Source: an uncultured Ruminococcus sp. (GTDB lineage Bacteria; Bacillota; Clostridia; Oscillospirales; Acutalibacteraceae). From it: 7,886 bases of DNA. Location: NCBI GenBank assembly GCA_902773165.1, contig CACYDO010000111.1:1-7886 (forward strand). The letters are read 5' to 3'. A program made the position numbers and the translations under genes. A model generated the notes under the pieces. The model was not told the origin of the DNA and made no database searches. It was given only the letters and a program-made list of their open reading frames with translations. Of the stretch, positions 1-5,672 are shown piece after piece. Numbering within the stretch: the first letter of the stretch is position 1; each line of letters starts with the position of its first letter.

Positions 1-66
1 CTGTTCCGGTCGGTATGCACCGACAGGCTGTTCCGGTCGGTATGCACCGACAGGCTGTTCCGGTCG
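1..66. repeat. 27-bp tandem repeat, 2.4 copies, truncated by window start
   Basis: Two identical 27-bp units (1-27 and 28-54) are followed by the first 12 bases of a third (55-66). Each unit contains a hairpin, GTCGGT-ATGC-ACCGAC, with a 6-bp perfect stem and 4-nt loop. Read on the minus strand, each unit junction gives CGGAACAGCCTGTCGGTG (18-35 and 45-62). This matches 16 of 18 bases of CGGAACTGCCTGTCGGCG at 3219-3236, so the array looks like an amplified piece of the interspersed repeat found upstream of argG. There are no unique spacers between units, so it is not a CRISPR array. The array may continue beyond the window. Confidence 0.9.
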
Positions 67-94
67 TACTTTATAGTGATGGGAAATTAGTTTC

Positions 95-159
95 CGCGTT
101 TTCGCGTTTTCGCGTTTTCACGTTTTAAGCGTTTCCGTGTTTTAAGCGTTTTCGCGTTT
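95..159. repeat. Degenerate 8-bp CGCGTTTT tandem repeat
   Basis: Three exact CGCGTTTT units (95-118) are followed by CACGTTTT and variants such as AAGCGTTT, CCGTGTTTT and AAGCGTTTTCGCGTTT up to about 159. This is a simple-sequence microsatellite in the non-coding stretch after argH. No gene or clear terminator is seen in 67-251. Function is unknown; copy number could vary by slippage. Confidence 0.8.
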
Positions 160-180
160 ATTATTATTGAATGTTTGTTT

Positions 181-225
181 CGCGGAATTTAGCCATTACC
201 TGACTCTGATCGGAACTGCCCGGTT
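181..225 (+). repeat. Possible degenerate copy of the interspersed repeat
   Basis: CGCGGAA at 181-187 is followed 29 bases on by TCGGAACTGCC at 210-220. In the clearer copies at 3163-3236 and 3406-3478 the equivalent blocks lie 36 and 34 bases apart (CGCGGAA to TCGGAACTGCC or TCGAAACTGTC). The 11-base TCGGAACTGCC block is identical to the first of those copies, but the TGTCGG hairpin arm is replaced by CGG and the upstream GCAGC block is missing. It lies 144 bp from the tandem array. It is a weak member of the family at best. Confidence 0.4.
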
Positions 226-251
226 AATCATATATTATATTATCAGAATTA

Positions 252-1634
252 TCAGAAAAACTTCTGCTCTGCGATATTTCTGATTCTCTGCGCATTTTTC
301 CTTACGTTATCGGGGGAAGGACCGCCGCGTGAGCAGCGCTCATATGCGCATGTTTCAAGCCCGATCGCTGCATAAACGCCTTCGTCAAACAGATCACAGA
401 TCATTTTGTACTCCTCGATCGGGAGAGTTTCGAGTGTATATCCCTTTTCGATACATAATGCTACTATCTCGCCTGTTGCCTTGTACGCGTCACGGAAGGG
501 CAGACCCTTTCTGACGAGATAATCGGCGCAGTCGGTAGCGTTGATAAATCCGGTTGCCGCTGCCTTGCGCATATTTTCCGGAAGTACCTTCATAGTATCC
601 AGCATGGGTGTAAACGCTGTAAGGCACATTTTCACCGTATCAATCGCGTCGAAAATAGCCTCTTTATCCTCTTGCATATCCTTGTTGTACGCAAGCGGAA
701 GTCCCTTCATGACGGTAAGCAGCCCCATAAGATCACCGAAAACTCTGCCGGACTTACCTCTTACAAGCTCGGCTATATCGGGATTTTTCTTCTGCGGCAT
801 AATACTTGAACCTGTAGAGAACGCGTCGTCAAGCTCCACGAACTTGAACTCCCAACTGCACCACATGATGATCTCCTCGGAGAAACGCGACAAATGCACC
901 ATGATAATTGAGAGGACGCTTGCAAGCTCTATGCAGTGATCTCTGTCGGAAACGCCGTCGAGCGAATTTTCCGTAATGCCCTCAAAATCGAGATAGTTCG
1001 CTGTGGTTCTTCTGTCGATCGGGTATGTCGTACCGGCAAGCGCACCGCAGCCCAGAGGAAGTATGTCCATTCTGCTTTTGCATTCGGAGAGCCTTTGCAG
1101 GTCGCGCACGAACATTTCGCCGTAAGCGAGAAGGTGATGACCGAAGGTTATCGGCTGCGCTCTTTGCAAATGAGTATATCCGGGCATGATCGTTTCTGCA
1201 TGCTCCTCGGCTTTGTTTGCGATAACGGAGAGCAGCTCTTCAACGAGCTTTGTAACCTCGTCGCACTGCTTTTTGAGATACAGCTTTATATCCAAAGCGA
1301 CCTGATCGTTTCTGCTTCTTGCAGTATGCAGGCGCTTGCCGATATCTCCGAGACGCGCAGTAAGCTCGCCCTCGACAAATGTATGGATATCCTCAGCTTC
1401 CAGGTCGATATGCAGTTTACCGCTTTCGATATCAGCAAGGATATCGCGAAGCCCCTTTACTATCGCCTCTGCGTCCTCCTTAAAGATAATTTCGCATTCG
1501 CCAAGCATTTTTGCATGGGCAATACTGCCCTCTATATCCTCTCGATACAGTCTCTTGTCGAACGATATCGAGGAGTTAAAATCGTTGGTTGTTTTACTTA
1601 AAGCCTTCTGAAACCGGCCTTTCCAGAGCTGCAA
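252..1634 (-). CDS. argH: Argininosuccinate lyase
   Basis: A 460-residue cytosolic enzyme that splits argininosuccinate into arginine and fumarate, the last step of arginine synthesis; it works as a homotetramer of the fumarase/aspartase superfamily. Visible motifs are the N-terminal LWKGRF, TARSRNDQV at 105-112, GYTHLQRAQP at 152-161 (with the family's conserved histidine), and the superfamily signature GSSIMPQKKNP at 275-285, on the mobile loop with the catalytic serine. Length is normal for the family and no lesion is seen. I choose TTG at 1634 as start: a GAGGTG Shine-Dalgarno at 1641-1646 sits 6 nt upstream, and MQLWKGRF matches the usual MKLWGGRF-type N-terminus. The in-frame GTG at 1643 lies inside that Shine-Dalgarno. 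It follows argG by 107 bp across a strong hairpin. No terminator is obvious after its stop. Confidence 0.96.
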   Translation of the reverse strand: MQLWKGRFQKALSKTTNDFNSSISFDKRLYREDIEGSIAHAKMLGECEIIFKEDAEAIVKGLRDILADIESGKLHIDLEAEDIHTFVEGELTARLGDIGKRLHTARSRNDQVALDIKLYLKKQCDEVTKLVEELLSVIANKAEEHAETIMPGYTHLQRAQPITFGHHLLAYGEMFVRDLQRLSECKSRMDILPLGCGALAGTTYPIDRRTTANYLDFEGITENSLDGVSDRDHCIELASVLSIIMVHLSRFSEEIIMWCSWEFKFVELDDAFSTGSSIMPQKKNPDIAELVRGKSGRVFGDLMGLLTVMKGLPLAYNKDMQEDKEAIFDAIDTVKMCLTAFTPMLDTMKVLPENMRKAAATGFINATDCADYLVRKGLPFRDAYKATGEIVALCIEKGYTLETLPIEEYKMICDLFDEGVYAAIGLETCAYERCSRGGPSPDNVRKNAQRIRNIAEQKFF

Positions 1635-1640
1635 AATAAT

Positions 1641-1646
1641 CACCTC
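1641..1646 (-). promoter_or_regulatory. Ribosome binding site that fixes the argH TTG start
   Basis: GAGGTG on the minus strand lies 6 nt before TTG-CAG-CTC-TGG. The longer in-frame GTG reading would use bases of this site as its own start codon and would have no ribosome binding site, so the rarer TTG is preferred. Confidence 0.75.
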
Positions 1647-1673
1647 GTTAAAAATTAGAAAATTTTTCCAAAC

Positions 1674-1723
1674 TATAAAAACGGCTTACGGGAGGGCTAT
1701 ATCTGCCCTCCCAGTTAAAGCCG
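1674..1723 (-). terminator. Terminator-like hairpin between argG and argH
   Basis: On the minus strand CGGCTT pairs with AAGCCG (outer stem, 1718-1723 with 1682-1687), and inside it GGGAGGGC pairs with GCCCTCCC (1705-1712 with 1690-1697) around a 7-nt loop. Small unpaired bulges separate the two stems. The hairpin is followed at once by TTTTTATA. This has the form of a rho-independent terminator after argG. No promoter is visible in the roughly 40 bp between it and argH, so partial read-through is likely what expresses argH. Confidence 0.82.
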
Positions 1724-1741
1724 GTATATTCTGAAATCGAA

Positions 1742-2968
1742 TTAAAGACCCTTCTTCTTAGCCTGAACCTTGATCGGAAGACCGAACAGGTTGATAAAGC
1801 CTTCGGAGTCATTCTGATCGTAAACCTCGTCCTCGTCGAAGGTAGCGATCTCCTCGTCATAGAGCGAATACGGAGAAGTAACGCCTGCGTCGATAATATT
1901 GCCCTTATAGAGCTTGAACTTAACGTCGCCTGTTACAGTCTGCTGAGTGCTGTCTACGAAAGCGGAAAGAGCCTCGCGCAGCGGTGTGTACCACTGGCCG
2001 AAATAAACAAGCTCTGCAAAGCGGTTAGCCACATTCTGCTTGTAGTGGAGAGTATCTCTGTCAAGGCAGATCTCCTCAAGCTTTGCGTGAGCGGCATAAA
2101 GGATAGTACCGCCGGGAGTCTCGTAAACGCCTCTTGCCTTCATGCCGACAAGACGGTTCTCAACCATATCTGTGATACCAATACCGTTTTCGCCGCCGAG
2201 CTTATTGAGCTTCTTAACGATCTCAACAGCGCCGAGCTTCTCGCCGTCAATAGCGGTGGGAACGCCCTTCTCGAAGGAAATAGTAACGTATGTCGGCTTA
2301 TCGGGAGCCTGCTCGGGAGAAACGCCCAACTCAAGGAAGCCTTCCTTGTTGTACATCGGCTCGTTTGCCGGATCCTCAAGATCAAGACCCTCATGAGAAA
2401 GGTGCCAGAGGTTTTTGTCCTTGGAGTAATTTGTTTCTCTGTTTATTTTAAGAGGAATATTCTTCTCCTCTGCATATGCGATCTCTTCTTCTCTCGACTT
2501 GAACTCCCACGTTCTCCAGGGAGCAATGATAGCCATATCGGGAGCGAAAGCCTTGATCGTCAGCTCAAAACGAACCTGATCGTTGCCCTTGCCTGTGCAG
2601 CCGTGGCAAATAGCATCTGCGCCCTCTGCCTTAGCGATCTCTACGATTCTCTTTGCGATGATCGGTCTTGCAAAGGACGTACCGAGAAGGTACTTGCCCT
2701 CATAAACAGCGTCTGCTTTAAGAGTAGGCCAGATGAAGTCTTCAACAAATTCCTTATTAAGATCCTCGATATAGAGCTTTGAAGCGCCTGTTGCAATCGC
2801 CTTTTCCTCAAGTCCTTCAAGCTCTGTGCCCTGTCCGACGTCGCCGCTTACAGCGATTACCTCACAGTTATTGTAATTCTCTTTGAGCCACGGAATAATA
2901 ATAGACGTATCCAGTCCACCCGAATATGCAAGAACTACTTTTTTGATGTCTTTTTTAGATTTAGCCAT
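1742..2968 (-). CDS. argG: Argininosuccinate synthase
   Basis: A 408-residue cytosolic enzyme that joins citrulline and aspartate with ATP to form argininosuccinate, the substrate of the neighbouring ArgH. It has the N-type ATP pyrophosphatase loop AYSGGLDTS at 14-22, YLLGTSFARP at 93-102 in the conserved substrate/ATP-binding region, and GCTGKGNDQVRFE at 123-135, a family signature. Length is typical and no defect is seen. The ATG start at 2968 has a GGAGG Shine-Dalgarno at 2978-2982 with 9-nt spacing. The N-terminus is lysine-rich (MAKSKKDIKK). The gene has a near-consensus promoter about 70-95 bp upstream and putative ARG boxes flanking it, suggesting arginine repression. No argC, argJ, argB, argD or argF is in view, so the rest of the pathway must lie elsewhere. 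Confidence 0.97.
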   Translation of the reverse strand: MAKSKKDIKKVVLAYSGGLDTSIIIPWLKENYNNCEVIAVSGDVGQGTELEGLEEKAIATGASKLYIEDLNKEFVEDFIWPTLKADAVYEGKYLLGTSFARPIIAKRIVEIAKAEGADAICHGCTGKGNDQVRFELTIKAFAPDMAIIAPWRTWEFKSREEEIAYAEEKNIPLKINRETNYSKDKNLWHLSHEGLDLEDPANEPMYNKEGFLELGVSPEQAPDKPTYVTISFEKGVPTAIDGEKLGAVEIVKKLNKLGGENGIGITDMVENRLVGMKARGVYETPGGTILYAAHAKLEEICLDRDTLHYKQNVANRFAELVYFGQWYTPLREALSAFVDSTQQTVTGDVKFKLYKGNIIDAGVTSPYSLYDEEIATFDEDEVYDQNDSEGFINLFGLPIKVQAKKKGL

Positions 2969-3007
2969 TTTAAACGACCTCCGATAAATTTTTCGAAATT
3001 GGAATAA

Positions 3008-3021
3008 TTCATAAATATTCC
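3008..3021. promoter_or_regulatory. Putative downstream ARG box in the argG leader
   Basis: TTCATAAATATTCC matches 11 of 14 positions of the ARG-box consensus TGAATWWWWATTCA known for ArgR/AhrC regulators. It lies just downstream of the predicted argG start site. It overlaps the arms GGAATA (3001-3006) and TATTCC (3016-3021), which are perfect inverted repeats. AT-rich DNA makes chance matches easy, so this is weaker than the upstream site. Confidence 0.4.
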
Positions 3022-3034
3022 TTGTTATGGTTTA

Positions 3035-3062
3035 ATTATACACGATTTATGCAAAATTTCAA
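3035..3062 (-). promoter_or_regulatory. argG promoter (sigma-A type)
   Basis: On the minus strand the -35 is TTGAAA (3057-3062), the spacer is 16 bp and the -10 is a perfect TATAAT (3035-3040). Transcription should begin near 3028, giving a leader of about 60 nt before argG. It is too short for a T-box riboswitch, and none is seen. Confidence 0.8.
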
Positions 3063-3070
3063 GAGTTTTC

Positions 3071-3094
3071 TGCATATTTATTCATTTTTATGCA
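3071..3094. promoter_or_regulatory. Putative tandem overlapping ARG boxes (ArgR/AhrC operator)
   Basis: TGCATATTTATTCA at 3071-3084 matches the ARG-box consensus TGAATWWWWATTCA at 13 of 14 positions. An overlapping second box, TTCATTTTTATGCA at 3081-3094, matches 11 of 14. Paired boxes bound by the hexameric arginine repressor are typical of arg promoters. These lie just upstream of the argG -35 element. The regulator gene is not in the window, so arginine-dependent repression is inferred. Confidence 0.62.
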
Positions 3095-3162
3095 TATCAT
3101 CATGTTTTTTTGCACTATCAACACCGAACTTGTTTACGGTGCAGATAAAAACGCGTGTATAA

Positions 3163-3236
3163 TTTTAGCAGGCAGCAGGCGGCGCGGAAACAAACTTACC
3201 GTCACGGCAAAGTAAAATCGGAACTGCCTGTCGGCG
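3163..3236 (+). repeat. Interspersed repeat, copy A (about 74 bp)
   Basis: The copy starts TTTTAGCAGGCAGCAGGCGG, contains GGCGGCGCGGAAA, and ends CGGAACTGCCTGTCGGCG. Copy B at 3406-3478 shares the same order of blocks and nearly the same length (73 bp), with a diverged middle. In copy A CAGGCAG (3169-3175) is the perfect complement of CTGCCTG (3224-3230), so the element can fold as one long-armed hairpin. Its GC-rich ends stand out from the AT-rich spacer. It has no coding potential and is most like a small palindromic interspersed element. Confidence 0.75.
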
Positions 3237-3256
3237 ATTGCCAATAAAAATTGCAC

Positions 3257-3286
3257 TTTACAAAAAGCGTACACTTATAGTATAAT
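3257..3286 (+). promoter_or_regulatory. Promoter for the flavin reductase-SDR-rlmA operon
   Basis: TTTACA (3257-3262), an 18-bp spacer and a perfect TATAAT (3281-3286) point toward the plus-strand genes. Transcription from about 3293 would give an unusually long leader, roughly 250 nt, containing repeat copy B. A weaker candidate closer to the gene (TTGCGA at 3491, TATATT at 3512, 15-bp spacer) cannot be excluded. Confidence 0.6.
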
Positions 3287-3405
3287 AACTTTTGCGGATT
3301 TTTTCAAGTAAAACATGCTTTTTTTCTTAAAAATATGTATTTTTTTATTAGAAATGTTATAAAATTAGCGTAGGACATTCGCAATTTCACATGTTGATGT
3401 ATTAT

Positions 3406-3489
3406 TTTTAGTAAGCAGCCGGCGGCGCGGAAAACAACTAATAGTTATACAGAGTAATTTCGAAACTGTCTGTCGGCGCTTCCCGACAC
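3406..3489 (+). repeat. Interspersed repeat, copy B, with terminal hairpin
   Basis: The copy starts TTTTAGTAAGCAGCCGGCGG, contains GGCGGCGCGGAAAA, and ends CGAAACTGTCTGTCGGCG. It continues into a small hairpin GTCGG-CGCTTC-CCGAC (3472-3487), comparable to GTCGGT-GCAT-ACCGAC in the tandem array at 1-66. The copy is bracketed by a perfect 9-bp inverted repeat, ATTCGCAAT at 3377-3385 and ATTGCGAAT at 3490-3498. It lies in the predicted 5' leader of the downstream operon. Confidence 0.72.
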
Positions 3490-3542
3490 ATTGCGAATAC
3501 CTGCGCTTTGATATATTTCCAAATAAGGAAGGGAGAATTCAT

Positions 3543-4049
3543 ATGCAGATACTTGCACCATTTGAACTTGAAGGAAACATTATGAGATCACTCGGAACGG
3601 ACTGGATGCTCATCACAGCGGGAACGAAGGAAAAGTACAACACCATGACGGCAAGCTGGGGCGGCATGGGTATACTCTGGAACAAATCTGTCGTATTTAT
3701 CTTTGTGCGTCCGCAGAGGTACACCTACGAGTTTCTCGAAAGCAACGATTATTTCTCGATCTCGTTTTACGACAATACAAGATGGGCGCGCGCACTGAAA
3801 TTCTGCGGAACGAATTCCGGCAGAGATGTAGACAAAGCTAAGGTAACGGGGCTTACGCCGAATTTCGATGAAAAAGCGCCGTATTTTGAGCAGACAAAGC
3901 TTGCAGTCATCTGCAAAAAGCTCTATTCGCAGGATATGACCGAAAGCGGCATACTCAGCGATGAGCTGCGCCAGTATTACCACGGCAACGATTACCACCG
4001 CGTTTACGTTGCAGAAATGAAACGTGTGCTTATTCCCGATGAAGAATAA
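3543..4049 (+). CDS. Flavin reductase-like FMN-binding protein
   Basis: A 168-residue soluble protein of the flavin reductase-like, FMN-binding split-barrel family. The segment NTMTASWGGMGILW (33-46) is the typical flavin-contact region. It is followed by a strand FIFVRPQRYTYEFL and by GRDVDKAKVTGLTP, where family members have a similar GRDxDK turn. Such proteins bind FMN and often act as NAD(P)H:flavin oxidoreductases or small redox proteins; the true substrate cannot be read from sequence. The ATG at 3543 has a purine-rich AGGAAGGGAG Shine-Dalgarno at 3527-3536. It is first in a three-gene operon, and its end overlaps the next gene by 11 nt, suggesting translational coupling with the dehydrogenase. 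Confidence 0.88.
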   Translation: MQILAPFELEGNIMRSLGTDWMLITAGTKEKYNTMTASWGGMGILWNKSVVFIFVRPQRYTYEFLESNDYFSISFYDNTRWARALKFCGTNSGRDVDKAKVTGLTPNFDEKAPYFEQTKLAVICKKLYSQDMTESGILSDELRQYYHGNDYHRVYVAEMKRVLIPDEE

Positions 4050-4785
4050 TATAAAAGGCTGCGCTGTTATTACGGGCGCGGCTAGAGGTATAGGTGCGGC
4101 TGCGGCTTATGAGCTTTCGCAAATGGGGTTTCCGGTCATAGTGAACTACCGTGAAAACGAGGACGCTGCGCGAAAAACGCTGCAAAGAATCATAGATAAC
4201 GGCGGCAGTGGAATAATATTTTGCTGCGATGTGGCGAACCGCGAAGACGTTGACAAAATGGTTGAAGCAGCTGTCAGAGAATTCGGCAGGATAGATGTGC
4301 TGGTCAACAACGCAGGTATTTCGCAGATAAAGCTCTTCACCGACATCACCGCAGACGACTGGAAAAAAATGGTAGGCGTAAATCTTGACGGCGTATTTAA
4401 TTGCTGCCAGAGCGTTTTGCCGCATATGATACACGAAAAATCGGGACGCATAATCAACGTATCCTCGGTATGGGGAGTTTATGGCGCTTCATGCGAGGTT
4501 CATTATTCCGCCGTCAAAGCAGGCGTAATAGGACTTACCAAAGCTCTTTCAAAGGAAGTCGCGCCATCCGGTATAACGGTAAACTGCATTGCCCCGGGCT
4601 GCATTATGACCGATATGCTAAAGGAAGACTGTGACGAAGAAACGATACGATCACTCAGCGAAGAAACGCCTCTTGGCAGGATCGGTACACCCGAGGATGC
4701 AGCAAAAGCGATCGCATTTCTTGCAGGAAGCGGCGCATCGTTCATTACGGGTCAGACGCTTGGCGTAGACGGAGGTTTTTGCTGA
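4039..4785 (+). CDS. Short-chain dehydrogenase/reductase, FabG-like
   Basis: A 248-residue cytosolic NAD(P)(H)-dependent oxidoreductase of the classical SDR family. The Rossmann glycine motif TGAARGIG is at 12-19, DV at 64-65, NNAG at 90-93 and N115 in the active site. The catalytic S143, Y156 and K160 (YSAVK) are all present with normal spacing. The C-terminus GQTLGVDGGF is typical of 3-oxoacyl-ACP reductases. The family includes FabG and many sugar or steroid dehydrogenases; because this copy sits outside any visible fatty-acid gene cluster, I do not call it fabG. The start is ATG 4039, just before the conserved start of the Rossmann strand; it overlaps the upstream gene and lacks a clear Shine-Dalgarno, so it is probably translated by coupling. 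An upstream in-frame GTG at 4024 is less likely. Confidence 0.93.
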   Translation: MKNNIKGCAVITGAARGIGAAAAYELSQMGFPVIVNYRENEDAARKTLQRIIDNGGSGIIFCCDVANREDVDKMVEAAVREFGRIDVLVNNAGISQIKLFTDITADDWKKMVGVNLDGVFNCCQSVLPHMIHEKSGRIINVSSVWGVYGASCEVHYSAVKAGVIGLTKALSKEVAPSGITVNCIAPGCIMTDMLKEDCDEETIRSLSEETPLGRIGTPEDAAKAIAFLAGSGASFITGQTLGVDGGFC

Positions 4786-4786
4786 T

Positions 4787-5620
4787 ATGTTTGATACAAA
4801 CGAAAGTCTTCTCATATGCCCCGTATGCAAAAATCGGCTCAGCCGCAACGACAACACGTATAAATGCCCGACAGGTCACAGCTACGACATCTCCAAAAAG
4901 GGCTATGTCAACCTCATGATGTCGCAGAAATCCTCAAAAAAGCGGCATGGAGACGACAAAACTATGCTTGCGGCACGAAGAGATTTTCTTGACCGCGGAT
5001 ATTACGAACCGCTTGCGAAGGCAATTGCCGAAAAAGCTGTCAAATACAAATTAACAAGCTCTCCGATAATTATCGACGCAGGCTGCGGCGAGGGTTACTA
5101 CACGGCGATGGTACACACCGCGATACCAAACGCCGAAATATTCGGAATAGACATTTCGAAGGACGCTTTGATCTATACTTCGCGACGTGACAAATATCTT
5201 ACCCTCGCCGCGGCAAGCGCAGCGGATATTCCCATAGCAGATAACTGCGCTGACATAATAATGAGCATATTTGCACCGACGTTTCCTAAGGAATTTTCGC
5301 GATTGTTAAAACGTGACGGGATACTCCTGCGCGTCGTACCGCTTGAAGATCATTTATACGGATTAAAATGCGCGGTGTATGATAAAGCGTATAAAAATCC
5401 GCCTGATAACGGTGATATTGATGGGTTTGAGGTAATAGAACGAAGTGAGCTGAGGTATGATATCGAGCTTGAAACAGCAAAGGAAATACGTGATCTGTTC
5501 ATGATGACGCCGTATTATTATAAGACGTCCAGGGAAGATCAGGAAAGGCTGTTTTCCGGGGAAAGACTTATAACGGAAGTGCATTTCGGGATATTTGTAT
5601 ATAAAAAAAGACACATATAA
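4787..5620 (+). CDS. rlmA: 23S rRNA (guanine-N1)-methyltransferase, RlmA family
   Basis: A 277-residue S-adenosylmethionine-dependent enzyme of the RlmA group, which methylates N1 of a guanine in 23S rRNA helix 35 (G745 in RlmA(I), G748 in RlmA(II)). An N-terminal zinc finger is formed by C11, C14, C27 and H31 (CPVC and CPTGH), followed by the family segment SYDISKKGYVNLM. The class I SAM-binding motif DAGCGEGYY is at 97-105, with FGIDIS as the next acidic strand. Length is typical. Gram-positive members are mostly G748-type, but the site cannot be decided here. The ATG lies 1 nt after the dehydrogenase stop. Its GGAGGT ribosome binding site (4771-4776) is embedded in that gene's last codons. 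A linked role with the two redox genes is not evident. Confidence 0.9.
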   Translation: MFDTNESLLICPVCKNRLSRNDNTYKCPTGHSYDISKKGYVNLMMSQKSSKKRHGDDKTMLAARRDFLDRGYYEPLAKAIAEKAVKYKLTSSPIIIDAGCGEGYYTAMVHTAIPNAEIFGIDISKDALIYTSRRDKYLTLAAASAADIPIADNCADIIMSIFAPTFPKEFSRLLKRDGILLRVVPLEDHLYGLKCAVYDKAYKNPPDNGDIDGFEVIERSELRYDIELETAKEIRDLFMMTPYYYKTSREDQERLFSGERLITEVHFGIFVYKKRHI

Positions 5621-5660
5621 AAAATATGCCAAGCTCTGAGAAAGCTTGGCATATTTTTTT
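5618..5660. terminator. Bidirectional intrinsic terminator between convergent genes
   Basis: A perfect inverted repeat of at least 14 bp, AAATATGCCAAGCT (5622-5635) with AGCTTGGCATATTT (5643-5656), encloses a 7-nt loop. A run of seven T follows on the plus strand (5654-5660), and six A precede the stem and act as the T-run on the minus strand. It overlaps the rlmA stop codon and ends 12 bp before the stop of the convergent membrane-protein gene, so it can serve both. Confidence 0.95.
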
Positions 5661-5672
5661 ATATTCATAATT

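Noticed and set aside
1..66. Short direct repeats resembling a CRISPR array
   Set aside because: The units abut with no unique spacers, and no cas genes are nearby.
936..1601. 221-codon open frame on the plus strand opposite argH
   Set aside because: Antisense shadow of argH with no recognisable protein motif.
2045..2782. 245-codon open frame on the plus strand opposite argG
   Set aside because: It lies wholly inside the well-supported argG gene, has no ribosome binding site of note and no recognisable domain; it is a codon-bias shadow.
2969..3034. T-box or other riboswitch in the argG leader
   Set aside because: The leader is only about 60 nt and lacks a T-box core or any recognised riboswitch fold; ARG boxes explain control more simply.
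4024..4038. Earlier GTG start for the short-chain dehydrogenase
   Set aside because: It would add MCLFP ahead of the normal SDR N-terminus; ATG 4039 fits the family length better. Neither start has a strong ribosome binding site.
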